Shown here piece after piece: positions 1 to 12,800 of a DNA stretch of 64,000 nt. This DNA comes from Xestospongia muta. Lineage: Eukaryota; Porifera; Demospongiae; Haplosclerida; Petrosiidae. Below the pieces are notes generated by a model. It saw only the letters and a list, made by a program, of their open reading frames with translations. It was not told the DNA's origin and did not search any database. Both the position numbers and the translations under genes were made by a program. The stretch's first letter is position 1, and each line of letters starts with the position of its first letter. The DNA is taken from contig OY848921.1 of NCBI GenBank assembly GCA_963693285.1, positions 2,619,646 through 2,683,645 on the forward strand, written 5' to 3'.

Positions 1-2856
1 ACTGATGTCAGTAGAGTGTCCACAGTCTAAACATTGACTGATCTTTCCTGTCTCTGGAAGAGGAAGAAGACCTTTACATTTGAAACAAGCTAGTCCATCC
101 CAAGCATGTTCTCGATAAATAAGAATCTTGTTTGGACTATATAGAACAAAATGAAGAAAATCATTATATATTTTATATTTCACTAAAAGTAGTTTGTTTA
201 GTCACTCATTATTATAAAGAACAAACAAAGTAGAACTTTTTACAGTTATCTTGTTATATATTCTTACTTGTGGCAGGCATTGCAGTTACAGTCAAACAAG
301 TATCCATGTTTCAAAATGTCAAGTCGCTTAGCTTTTTTCATTCTGCCAACTTGAGGACCTTTATTGATTACAAAACCATGCACTTAAACGTTTCTTTTTC
401 TTACCATAACAATAAAGTAACTCATCTCCTTTCTTCACATTGGAACTAGAAATAATTGCTATAACTTTGTTACCAGTAAATCTAAAGAGTTAAAGGAAAA
501 ATAATTAAAATTGATCTCCTTATACATGAATACACAATATATACTCATATAACAGTATTAAAATGACAGATCTTAGCATACGAGTTATAAATTTGAATGA
601 TTCATTATGTTTATGTTCCAAACCTGAAGACTATATTAGGATCACAAGAGTGGTTGAACAAAGACCCAGTGAGGTAGAGAGCTCGACCTAATTGATGTTC
701 AACTAATTCTTGAACCTGTTCTCCACCAGCTCCCTTAATGATAGTCACAGATTCAACAGCATATGCATTGACTCGAAATTGTAACATGTGATATTTAATG
801 AGTTCAGAAAATGGATCAAGTGCTGACTGATCAAAGTCATAATATTTAAGAAATGATTCCAAAATGTGAACACAGTTAACTGTTTTCCATGCTTCCTGTA
901 TAATTAATTAATTATAGTTAATAAAATACAAGTACTTATTGTGTTGCACCTTTTCTAAATATTGACGTTGTTCCTCATCACTATAAAGTCCATTGTGTGA
1001 CTCAAGCAGAAGAACAGTCTGATATACATCTTTAGAATGTACAAAGTTATATATAGTACATTACATGCATAGCTAAAAAAGTGATGTTATTTTAACAACT
1101 AAATTGTAGCTTACATGGGTGGATTACTATGGAATCTAAAATTAAAAGTGAATTTGTTACTGTATAATTGTTGGTATGTTGTACTATTACAAAGTAACAA
1201 ATAATATAGTGAGTAAATTACATGAATTTTAGAATACATAGTAATCAACTGATGTAAACTACAAAATAGTCATTAAATTAAACGATTAATTTTTCTAGTG
1301 AATGCATCAAAATATTACTTTACCAGTGATATCAGTACGACCTGGACTAGTGAGCTTAGCAATAGCACTGGTAAGAGAAGATATCTGGCATTCCTTGATA
1401 ATGGCTGCAAATAATTTCAGAGCAGATAAATGTTAAAGTATAAGAATACAATGTTAATTAATAGTAAATTTTTCTACTACTTCTTTATTTTCCTGCTACA
1501 AGTTGTAATCCCAACTAACTTACTTATAATGTCATCTCTTGAAGCATTTAATATAATCCTCATTGCTAACATAACCAACCAATGTATCTGTGGAAATATA
1601 AATAGTTCAAATGTTTTTACACTTTTCTTACCTCCTTCCAATCATCAATGTTCCTACATTCTAGCCAGTGATATGATCTCCAGGCTATTTGCATACAACT
1701 CATTGAACAGTAACCAGTATGAACACAGAGAGAGCAACTAGTGAAAATATATCTATTATGTCTGCCTATCTATCTATTCATGCTAACGGTAAAAGATTAG
1801 ATGAGTTCTTAAAACAATGACTACAATTAGTATGTAGATATTCTCTCTTTAGTAGAGCAACATAAGGTGTCTCTGATAATACACAGTCACCAAATGACAA
1901 ATCTTTCTTAGCCTACATAATATAAACACACACACATCAATGTATATACACATATATTATAATAAATTTATACTTACAGCTAAACCTCTTCCTTTTTCTG
2001 GAAATATTCGAGTACAAATGGAATATAAACAATAGTTTCTTTCTTCTTCAGTCTTTGTCTTCTCTTTACTACATAAACTAACATGAGGCTATATCTATTA
2101 TTGTAACAATACTCTCACATATTATTGTTAGGTTTAATTTGTTTGATTTCTTTTATAACATCTTGAACCTTCCTTTGAAGTGTATCTGAACTTACATTAT
2201 ATCTAACAATTATCATATCATCTTATACCTTTTTCTTTAGATGATGAACAGACAACTTTACTCTTAGATTGTTGAATAACTAGCAATATCCACCACATAA
2301 AGATATAATGTATTACTAATATTATCACTCACCTGATATTGCTTCATCACTTCTACCTAGATGAGCTAGACACAGAGCTTGTCTTTTATATAGTTTAAAG
2401 ATAGTGGTATTAGGATATCCACTAGTAAATGCTCTATCAATGTCTACTAAACACTCCTATAGAAATATACATCAGATAATGATAATGATAGTCGTATTAC
2501 TGACCTTATATAGTCCAAGTTCATATAGTGCAGCAGATCTGTTGCCATAGCAATGAGCTAAGATAGGATCTTCATTTACTTTAACTCTTGTTAATGATGA
2601 ATCTTGTTGTAGATAGTCTCTTAAGAACGGATCACATGAGTCTACTAGTTCCTGTAGTGTTTGGTCTATTATCTCACTAGGATATGGAGCAAAGAACAGA
2701 GCCTAATATATATAGTACATTTTATTCACAACTAGACTTATAACACCCACTAACTTGAGTGTAATATTTCACAGCAACGTCTAGGTCTTTTTCTTTAAAG
2801 TATTTAGTGCCCTCCTCTTTTAATAATGTAGCTTTAGAGACAGACTTAGCAGCCAT
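1..2856 (-). CDS. SMYD4-like SET/MYND protein, copy A1 (3' end outside window)
   Basis: Multi-exon gene read right to left. The start ATG at 2854-2856 opens an N-terminal TPR-like helical exon (motif LLKEEGTKYFKEKDL), as in the other copies here. The MYND zinc finger exon lies near 1632-1738 (CSLC..GYCSMSC..AW..YHWLEC). The SET exon at about 615-895 carries the signature NHSCDPN. A GDELLYCYG segment lies near 405-480, and the post-SET cysteines (FDCNCNACHK) near 266-350. A second Cys-rich exon (CFKCKGLL...CLDCGH) reaches the window edge, so the C-terminal helical exons are missing only because the window stops. I saw no stop or frameshift in the exons I translated. SMYD4 proteins are putative lysine methyltransferases; activity here is inferred. 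An intron near 1.1 kb holds a MITE. The gene is divergent from the receptor gene at 3563. Confidence 0.8.
1085..1280. repeat. MITE-like inverted repeat in an intron of copy A1
   Basis: The left arm (TACATGGGTGGATTACTATG, from about 1112) is answered by a reverse-complement arm ending near 1280. A second copy with the same arms lies at 43566-43770, so this is a mobile, palindromic, non-coding element. The boundaries are approximate because the arms have diverged. Confidence 0.65.
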
Positions 2857-3562
2857 TGACTGTATTGGGGTTAAATATTTTTAAACGGTCAGTGGTTGTT
2901 TGGCTTCAAGGCCACTTCATTCATGATGTAAAGAAAGATGATGGAGGTTCACAGATATTAGATGTAATAAAAACGTTGATGATGAGGAGAGAATGGATCA
3001 TAATATTATAAGAAAAGTTATATAAATTTTACCTCACTGTAATTTATTTCAACAGACAGTCTGAGGCAGATGCAGTGACATGATTATGTTCACAATAGGT
3101 ATGTAATTGATTATGACTCTGAGAACATTCTAAAGTCTATTCTATTCCTGAATGTATAATAAATACATTACCTGGTGTAATACAATGTAATCTTTACTTG
3201 TGATGTAAAGAATTAAATTGCAGTATAATTACTTATGTTTTACTAATACTACACTTACACTATAAGTTATTGTTGGCTTTAGAATCAAGTTACATAGTAA
3301 TATGAACTGTATTGTTATCATTGCACTTCCGTAATTTGTTCATAGAAATGTAAGAACGTTGATATAGTTACCATACATTCCACGCATTATGATTATGTGT
3401 ACATTCCACACATCATATATGTTGTCTAGCTAGTGATTAATGGGAAGTTAAGCGAGTGAAGTTCTACTCAAGCATATCGAGTAAACAAGGCAAGAAGATA
3501 TATATTTTTTAATGTCCCAATAGTTAATGTGTCCTTAATATATTCTTTATTAGACCTTAAGC
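2857..3562. promoter_or_regulatory. Shared upstream region between divergent SMYD4-like and receptor genes (unit 1)
   Basis: No gene is visible in these 706 bases. They separate two divergent start codons and are related to 9370-9859, 14630-15335 and 16320-17277. Conserved blocks include a GGGGTTAAAT stretch close to the SMYD4 start and ATTCCACACAT about 160 bases before the receptor start. A bidirectional promoter is inferred from the geometry only. Confidence 0.45.
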
Positions 3563-6407
3563 ATGAAGTCATCAAGTTTACTTCTACTGGTACTTTTAAA
3601 GACTTTTTTAAACATTTCTAATAGTCAGTTAACAATACCTTTTTTGTATAATTAAAAATATGTTTTTAAACTTCAGGCTCATGTGTTTCATTAAATCTTG
3701 GCTATCCTGGATGTTGTGATTATTCATTGACATTTATATGTAGTGATAATGGCTGCTTCTGTGATAGACTGTGTCATATCCATGGAGACTGTTGCGGTGA
3801 CATTGCTAGTATTGGTTGTCACCCTGTTGGTATTACAACAGAGTCATATAAACCAATCACCTCTTTGGTTACTTCAACACTTATTAGGAAACCTATTCCA
3901 ACTGTTACTGTAGGCAATATCACTACAACTATATCATATACATCAATGTTAACTACCTCTCTTGTCACTGCACTAACTACAAGCACACCTACTCCAACTG
4001 TTACTGCAGGCAAGTTCACTATTATAGTTAAATACATATATCATTTTTGTCATGTTTAGGTTCATGCCTCTCACTGAACCTCAGTTATTCTGGGTGTTGT
4101 GATTATTCACAGACAATGTTATGTAGCAATAATGGTTGCTATTGTGATCAGAGCTGTCACAGTTATGGAGACTGTTGCAGTGATATTGGTAATATTAGTT
4201 GTTTGCCTGCCTCTTTACCAACTCCTTTGCCATCAGGTTAAGTTGTTATATGTTATTTATGAGTAATGGTATAGGTACTTAATAATTCTTACATCTTAGG
4301 GTCATGCCTTTCACTTAATCTCAAATATTCTGGATGTTGTCATTCCTCTCTCTCACTAATATGTAGTAATAATAACTGTTATTGTGATCAAGCATGTTAT
4401 GCACTTGGTGACTGTTGCAGTGACATTGCTAGTATTGGTTGTCACCCTGTTGGTATTACAACAGAGTCATATACACCAATCACCTCCCTGGTCACTTCAA
4501 TGGCTACAAGCACACCTATGTCCATTACCTCTGCAATAGTAACAGTATCTGCAACATCAAAATTCTCTCTTTTGTTTACTCCATCCATTGCAAAATCAAG
4601 TACACTTATTGCTTCTCCTAAAATTTTAAGTCAAAGTATAATTTTGTCTTTTTTGAGTACATCTCTTGTTTCATCCATTTTACCATCTTCTCTTTCGATT
4701 GTATCTGGAGTTAGTACATTTATTGTAACATCATCCATTTTGACTACTACAAATAGTGTTAGTTTTTCAAGCTCTAGATATGCCATATCGAGTATCATCC
4801 TGCCAACCTCTAATATACTGGTATCCTCAAATCCATCATCCATTATTTCAACATTAACTACACCTATACCCTCAAGTACATCCACAGCCATGTCAAGTGT
4901 ATCTATTACTCCTGTAAAGAGTTCTATATCCTTAACTCCTTCAATTACTACATTCATTGTAAGTACTTCCACCAATCCTATGCATGCAAGCAGTAGTGCA
5001 TCATCAACCATAGTTGTTATAACATCTATTTCCTCAAGCAATGCTAAATTAACATCATCTATTTTGAGTACTTCTACTACTTCTTCCATTACAATGTCAC
5101 CTCTTTCGAGTGCTACTATGAACAGTTATGTGTCATTATATCAGATTATAACATCTATTGCTCCAACAACCAGTACAAGTACTTCGACTGCAAAATCATC
5201 TTTTTCAACTATATTCACTGTTGCTAGAGGTAGTTCCATATTTTCAAGTCTATTTATACCATCATATAATTCTATTGTTCCTACAATGTCACCTCCTTTG
5301 AGTACTACAAGTGCTATTGTTAACAGATACATGTCATCAAGTCCATTTATTGTGACATCCATTGTTACAACTGTTTCAATTATACCATCATCATTATCAT
5401 TAAGTATACTATTATCAAGTTCTACTAAAAAAAGAGGTGACATGACCACACCAATAGAAACTACATTCAAAGTGGAGCCTACCACTCTTCCTAAAGCAAT
5501 AACTGATAATACACTTGTGGTCAATGTAAATGGCTACACTGCGGAGACAGTAAGTATTAATTTATTATTGATTACAGGGTTTGTCTTCTTTGTATATACA
5601 GTTTATAGCAGATGTTCTGTTAAACTTTAAACAAGCTATAATTAACTCCTGCAATGTTTACTGTCCCTCACATACTGACATATGTATTGGTATCTCTATT
5701 AGTAGAAAAAGACAGTAAGTTAAATACTAATTATAAGACAATATTTCACATCACACTCTACCCTTTTAGAAGTACATGGACATTACTTACAGCTGATAAT
5801 ACAATTATACTAAGTGTCAATAATGCAATTAATGGTGGAGTCAACATCTCACTTTATGTACAATTAACAGAGACTTCTATTCTATCCATTAATCCACTAA
5901 AAAAAGCTATTAAAGTATATTTTAAGTTAATACTATTTGAATTAATCATTTATTTTACATACAGAGTGGTATAGTACAAGGTATTTATAGAAGTGCTGGT
6001 TTCAATAATGTTACAATACTCAGTTTGGATCAACCAACAACAGCTACTAAAAACACAGGCAATGATTCTATTGGTATAGTTGCAGTGGTTATTGGTATAG
6101 TATGTATTGTCTCTGCTGTCCTCATAATCTCAATGACAGTTGTATTCTTGTAAGTACTTTATAATAATATTCATATTTAAGTCTTTGCTGCAAAAATCTT
6201 AGAAAAAAATGTGGACATAGCAGTACTTACTCTTTTCGCTCACGAAGTATTTCTCTTACAAACCTCATAACCAATCAAGATGAGAATATTTATGTGATGA
6301 CAGGGACTGAGGCCGAAGACCCACTGTCTGGGGAGATAACAGTAGGATCTGTTAATGATCATAAAATGGATAATCAAGAAGAAGATATAACCAAAAAAAT
6401 TATGTAA
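3563..6407 (+). CDS. Somatomedin-B-like mucin-type membrane receptor, gene 1 (3 SMB modules)
   Basis: Exons that close in frame: 3563-3623, 3677-4009, 4060-4236, 4300-5549, 5578-5714, 5770-5914, 5965-6149 and 6203-6407, giving 830 residues. Exon 1 is a signal peptide (MKSSSLLLLVLLKTF). Exons 2, 3 and the start of exon 4 each encode one SMB-like module, with the core C-[YF]-C-D-x2-C-x5-C-C-x-D-I. This is close to the somatomedin B pattern C-x-C-x3-C-x5-CC-x-D-[FY], but has Ile for the aromatic residue and one extra spacer residue. Exon 4 continues as a long Ser/Thr-rich, presumably O-glycosylated stalk. Exons 5-7 encode a membrane-proximal region of unknown family and one membrane helix (IGIVAVVIGIVCIVSAVLII). 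Exon 8 is a cytoplasmic tail of about 68 residues with a single Tyr (NIYVMTG). The intron after exon 2 starts with GC. Ligand and function are unknown; a surface adhesion or recognition role is inferred. Confidence 0.8.
5550..5577 (+). other. 28-nt intron of receptor gene 1
   Basis: It begins GTAAGT and ends ACAG. Removing it joins exon 4 to a 137-nt open exon that ends exactly at another GTAAGT donor. Leaving it in reads through into a hydrophobic segment (NLLLITGFVFFVYTVYS) and a stop codon at 5628-5630. The same arrangement exists in genes 2 (12901-12928) and 3 (22643-22670). Confidence 0.65.
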
Positions 6408-6945
6408 CAATCAAACTTTGAAAGTCTTTTTTGCATTCTTATTGCATCCGTTATTGTCGTATAATATATTATATTACATTATAATAATGCTGTTTTTATA
6501 AATGGTGGGCTGCTCCTGTCAATTTAATAAAATTATTTTCAATGCATTTAATTATTAATATTAAATTTTCTGCTGTTATATTTTTCACCCAAAAAAGTTT
6601 AATGAAATGATGTTAAATTTTTATGAACTCAAATGTAAGCAAACTGGAAAGAGTTTGACATAGCTATATATAGTCCTTAAAGATATATGTCTCAAGTAGT
6701 TACAATATCATTACAGTTACATAGTCTGCAAAAGATTAAAATTAGATATAGTACAGTTGTTATAGTGGAGTGTATTGATATGTTATGACACAAGTACAAG
6801 CCACCAGTATTTCTATTAACACCAGTAATATTCCTTTATATTCTCACTTCAAGATATTCACTTATTTAGTTGTTGCAATACATTTGTCTCGATAAAAAAG
6901 ACAATATTAATATAAATTATGGATTATAGAAGTTGATTTCTAGAT
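6408..6945. other. Intergenic 3' flank of receptor gene 1
   Basis: No coding signal is seen. A polyadenylation-like AATAAA occurs at 6526-6531. The stretch is paralogous to 13753-14195 and 23503-24040, confirming that the duplication unit includes the convergent receptor/SMYD4 junction. Confidence 0.5.
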
Positions 6946-9369
6946 CTAGAAGTCATCTTTTAAAAGAAATGATAAATCAATGATGTTCTTGTAGTTATCA
7001 CCATAATACAATTTCAATAAAGGTAATGTTTTGTGAGCTATTTCCAAAGAACCAGTTTTGTCAGTTTTGTCAAAAATAAATGTAACAGTAACTACAATGA
7101 TTATATAGATATTCTCTCTTTAGTAGAGTAACATAAGGTGTCTCTGATAAAACAGTCACTAAATGACAAATCTTTCTTAGCCTACATAATATAAGCACAC
7201 ACACATCAATGTATATACACATGTATTATAATACATTTATACTTACAATTAAACCTCTTCCTTTTTTGGTAATATTTGAGCACATATAGAGGATGAACAT
7301 TAATCTTGTTAAGTCTTTTTCTCTTTACTACATAAACTAACATCAGATAATATCTATTATTGTAATATACTCTAACATATTATTGGGTTTAATTTGTTTT
7401 CTTTTATAATATCTTGAAATTCCCTTTGAAGTGTATCTGAACTTTCATTATATCTAACAATAATCATAATCATCTCAACCCTTTCTCTTTTGATGATAGA
7501 CAGATATTCTTTTCTTACACAGTTCAATAACTATAGCAATATCCATCACATAAAGATCTAATGTATTACTAATATTATTACTTACCTGATATTGGTTCAT
7601 CACTCTATCTAAATGAGCTAGACACTGGAGTAAAGTAGACATTCACTGTTAATTAGTGTTAATTTGAGTAATGTATTTATGATTGTGTTAATTACTTTTT
7701 ATTACTCCAATTCTTTCAGTATCAAATTTTGTTATTTAATAATGCTCTTTTTTATAAATCTTTTGGTAACCTTTGAATTGTCCTTATGAGTCCTTGGTCC
7801 TTGTAATTGTATTTAAGTTGATTATGTTGTTAGTTGTTTATGGTAAGTTTTAGCTAATATATTTCCAAGTGTTCAATACACAACAGACACAAAGCTTGTC
7901 TTTTGTATACTTTGAAGATAGTGGTATTAGGATATCCACTAGTAAATGCTCTATCAATATCTACTAAACACTCATATAGAAATAGACATCAGATAACAAT
8001 AATGATAGTTGTATTACTGACTTCATATTGTCCAAGTTCATATAGTGCAGCAGATATGTTGTCATAGCAATAGATAAGATAGGATCTTCAATTCCTTTAA
8101 CTCTTGCTAATTATGGATTACGTTGTAGATAGTCTCTTAAGAATGGATCACATGAGTCTACTAACTATAGTTCCTGTAGTGTTTAGTCTATTATCTCGCT
8201 AGGACATTTTACAACTCACTGAATAGTAACCAGTATGAAAGCAGAGAGGACAACACAATGTATCAATTAACTGCCTATCTATCTATTCATGCTAATGGTA
8301 AAAGATTAGGTGACTTCTTAAAACAATAACTACAATAAGTATATAAATATTCTCTTATTAGTAAAACAACATAAGGTGTCTCTGATAAAACACAGTCATC
8401 AAATGACAAATCTTTCTTAGCCTACATAATATGAACACACATACATCAATATATATACACATGTATTATAGTAAATTTATACTTACAACTAAACCTCTTC
8501 CTTTGTCTGGAGTTGATTGAACACATATAAAAGATGAACAACAGTGTCCTAGTTCTTCAGTATTTGGCTTCCCTTTACTACACAAACTATCATGAAGTCA
8601 TATCTATTATTGTAATATAATCTAACATATTGTTGGGTTTAATTTGTTTGGTTTGTTGAACTTTCTTGAACTTTATTTTGAAGTGTACCTGAACTTTGAT
8701 TATATCTAACAATTATTATATCGTCTTATACGTTTCTCTTTTGATGATAGACAGATAATTCTATTCTTAAACTGTTCAATAACTATAACAATATACATGT
8801 GATAAAGATATAATCTATTACTAGTAATATTACTTACCTGATGTTGCTTCATGACTCCTACCTAGATGAAGTAGACACAAAGCTTGTCTTTTATATAGTT
8901 TAAAGATAGTGGTATTAGGATATCCACTAGTAAGTGCTCTATCAATATCTACTAAACACTCCTATAGAAATAGATATCAGATAACAATAATGATAGTTGT
9001 ATTACTGACTTTATATCGTCCAAGTTCATGTGGTGCAGCAGATTTGTAGCCATAGCAATGAGGTAAGATAGGATTTTCAATTCCTTCAAAACTTTTATTA
9101 ATGATGAATCATGTTGTAGATAATCTCTTAAGAATGGATCACATGAGTATAGTTCCTGTAGTGTTTGGTCTATTATCTCACTAGGATATGGAGCAAAGAA
9201 CAAAGCCTAATATATACAGTACATTTTATTCATAACTAGACTTATAATACCCACTAACTTGAGTGTAATATTTCACTGCAATGACTAGGTCTTTTTCTTT
9301 AAAGTATTTAGTGCCTTCTTCTTTTAATAATGTAACTTTAGAGGCAGACTTAGGATCACCTCCAGACAT
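6946..9369 (-). pseudogene. SMYD4-like pseudogene, two partial copies fused (A2)
   Basis: The last exon (GDNYKNIIDLSFLL type, stop at 6946-6948) is directly followed by exons from the middle of the protein at about 7084-7260, so the SET region, post-SET cysteines and MYND finger are deleted. An in-frame stop interrupts the exon near 7290 (D-stop-CSSSIC). Exons 3 and 2 follow at about 7890-8200, after an insertion near 7630-7880 that resembles 15425-15605. A second partial copy begins at a MYND fragment near 8210-8255. It repeats the same middle exons and ends with an intact-looking first exon (MSGGDPKSASKVTLLKEEG; ATG 9367-9369). It is a recombination relic and not functional as an SMYD4 enzyme. 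Confidence 0.7.
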
Positions 9370-9859
9370 TGACTGTATTGGGGTTACATTTTGAAGCCAA
9401 ACAACCAGATGACCTCTTAGACTAATGTGGTTGTTTGGCTTCAAGGCCTCATTCTTGGAATCATGATGCAGCAAGAGTTACTAGAAACTCACAGATATAG
9501 TAGATCTAATAAAAACATGATAAGATAATTACTCATGTTTTTGATTTCTAATACTTCATCTACACTACATGTTGGTTTTGGCTTTACAACTAGTTACATA
9601 GCAATATAATTAACACATTGTCATTATTACACTTCTGTAGTTTCTTCATAGTAAGACCATTGGTATAGTTACCATATATGTGTATATTCCACACATATAT
9701 GGTAACTGTCTAGCTGTGGTGGACAGGAAGATAGATAAGTGAATTTCTACTAATGTTTATCAAGTAAAGAAAGAAAAAAGGCAATTAATTTTATGATATC
9801 CTAGTTGTTAATATATCTTTAATATGTTCTTAATTAATTCCTCATTATAGACCTTAAGC
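9370..9859. promoter_or_regulatory. Upstream region of unit 2 with a perfect 16-bp stem palindrome
   Basis: There is no gene. The inverted repeat at 9668-9706 has perfect 16-base arms (GTTACCATATATGTGT and its complement) around a 7-base loop. The equivalent positions in units 1 and 3 keep the ATTCCACAC core but not the full palindrome. This may be a shared bidirectional promoter. Confidence 0.4.
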
Positions 9860-12800
9860 ATGAAGTCATCAAGTTTACTTCTCCTGGTACTTTTAAAGAC
9901 TTTTTTTAGCATTTCTAATGGTCAGTTAAAACAATGCCTTTCTTTATATATTTAATATTATGTTATTAAACATTCAGGCTCATGTGTTTCCTTAAATCTT
10001 GGTTATCATGGATGTTGTGATTATTTGTTGACATTTATATGTAGTGATAATGGCTGCTATTGTGATAGACTGTGTCATATCCATGGAGATTGTTGCAGTG
10101 ACATTGCTAGTATTGGTTGTCACCCTGCTGGTATTACAACAGAGTCATACACATCAATCACCTCTCTGGTCATTTCAACAGCTACAAGCACACCTATTTC
10201 GACTGTTACTGCCAGCCAGTTGACCACAACAATGTCACATATAACAACTCTGGTCACTTCAATGGCTATGACCACACCTGTTCCAACAGTTACTGCAGGC
10301 AAGTTCAATATTATATTTAAATACATTATGATTTCTCATTTCTATAGGTTCATGCCTTTCACTGAACCTCAATTATTCTGGGTGTTGTGATTATTCACAG
10401 ACATTTTTATGTGGCAATAATGGTTGTTATTGTGATCAGAGCTGTCACAGTTTTGGAGACTGTTGCAATGATATTGCTAGTATTGGTTGTCATCCTTTTG
10501 GTTTTACACCAACAACCTTTCTGATCACTTCACTGACTACAAATATATCACCTATTTCAACTGTTACTTCAGGCAAGTTCACTACAACAATAATGTCATA
10601 TACACCAACCACCAGTCTGGTAACTTCCTTGACTATAAGGACATCTATTACAACTGACAGCATGCTGATTACAACAATGTCACATATACCAACCAACTCT
10701 CTGGTCACTTCAATAGCTATGACCACACCTATTCCAACTATTACTGGAGGCAAGTTCATTATATTATAGTGAAATATATACGTCATTTCTCATTTCTAGG
10801 CTCTTGCCTTGCACTGAACCTTGGCTATCATGGATGTTGTGACTATTTCTTGACATCTATATGTAGTGATAATGGTTGCTTTTGTGATCAGAGCTGTCAC
10901 AGTTTTGGAGACTGTTGCAATGACATTGCTAGTATTGGTTGTCATCCTTTTGGTTTTACACCAACAACCTCTCTGATCATTTCACTGACAACAAATACAT
11001 CACATATTTCAACTGTAACTTCAGGCAAGTTCACTACAACAATAATGTTATATACACCAACCACCAGTCTGGTAACTTTCTTGACTATGACCACACCTAT
11101 TACAACTGTTACTGACAGTATGTTGACTACAACAATGTCACATAAACTAACCACATCTCCAGTCACTTCAATAGCTATGACCACGCCTATTCCAACTGTT
11201 TTTGCAGGCAAGTTCATTATATTATAGTGACATATATACATCATTTCTTATTTCTAGGGTCTTGCCTTTCACTGAACCTTGGCTATCATGGATGTTGTGT
11301 TTATTCATTGACATTTATATGTAGTGATAATGGCTGCTATTGTGATCAGAGCTGTCACAGTTTTGGAGACTGTTGCAGTGACATTGCTAGTATTGGTTGT
11401 CACCCTGTTGGTATTACAACAGAGTCATATATACCAATCAACTCTCTGGCTACTTCAACAGTTACTACCACACCTATTCCAACTGCTACTGCAGGCAAGT
11501 TCACTATTGTATTTAAATATGTATATCATTTCTTTCATGTTTAGGTTCATGCCTTTCACTGAACCTCAATTATTCTGGATGTTGTAATTATTCACAGACA
11601 TTTTTATGTAGCAATAATGGTTGCTATTGTGATCAGAGCTGTCACAGTTATGGAGACTGTTGCAGTGATATTAGTAACATCAGTTGCTTTCCTGCCTCTT
11701 CACCAACTCCTTTGCCATCAGGTAAAGTCATTATATGTTATTTATGATTAATGATACAGGTACTTAATCATTCTTACAAACTTAGGGTCATGCCTTTCTC
11801 TTAATCTCAACTATTCTGGATGTTGTGATTATTCTCTCTCACAATCATGTGTTAATAATGACTGTCATTGTGATCAACAATGTTATACACTTGGTGACTG
11901 TTGTAGTGATATTGCCAGTATTGGTTGCTTTTTTTCCAGTGTTATTACAACAAGTATTATATCTACAAGTCAATTCACAGTAATGTCTTCTATTTCAAAT
12001 ACTCATGTTGCTATATCATCAAACATGGTCAGACTAACGTCAAGCACACATATCGTTTCTACATCTTTAAGTCTTTTCCTTTCACAATTTTCAATTTTTA
12101 ATTCACCTTCTGCTTATTCAACCAGACCTATGTCCATTACCTCTTCAATGGTATCTGCAACATCAAGATTGTCTCTTTTATTTACTCCATCCATTGCAAA
12201 ATCAAGTACACTTATTTCTACTATGAGTACTCCTGAAGTTTTAAGTCAAAGTATATTATCGTCTTTTTTCAGAACTTCTCTTGTTTCATCTACTGTACAA
12301 TCTACTACATTCATTGTAAGTACTTCCACCAATCCTATGCATGCAAGCAGTAGTGCATCATCAACCATAGTTGTTATAACATCTATTTCTTCAAGCATTG
12401 CTAAATTAACATCATCTATTTTGAGTACTTCTACTACTTCTTCCATTACAATGTCAACTCTTTCAATTACTACTATGAACAGTTATGTGTCATCAAATGA
12501 GATTATAACATCTGTTGCTCCAACAACCAGTACAAGTACTTCAACTGTAAAATCATCTTTTTCAATTATATTCACTGTTACTAGAGGTAGTTCCATATTT
12601 TCAAGCCTATTGATACCATCATATAGTTCTATTGCTCCTACAATGTCACCTCCTTTGAGTACTACAAGTGCTACTGTATACATGTCATCAAGTCCATTTA
12701 TTGTGACATCCATTGTTACAACTTTATCAACTATACCATCATCATTATCATTAAGTATTCCAATATCAAGTTCTACTACAAAAAGAGCTTACATGACTAC

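Noticed and set aside
1430..1741. Plus-strand ORF of 103 codons
   Set aside because: It is antisense to the MYND exon and adjacent introns of SMYD4 copy A1 and has no independent coding signal.
4631..5524. Long minus-strand open frames opposite the Ser/Thr-rich stalk (also 12246-12713 and 21427-22617)
   Set aside because: They are shadows: Ser/Thr codons of the TCA/ACT type read backwards as open Val/Glu/Asp-rich frames. They have no start or splice context and follow the stalk repeats exactly.
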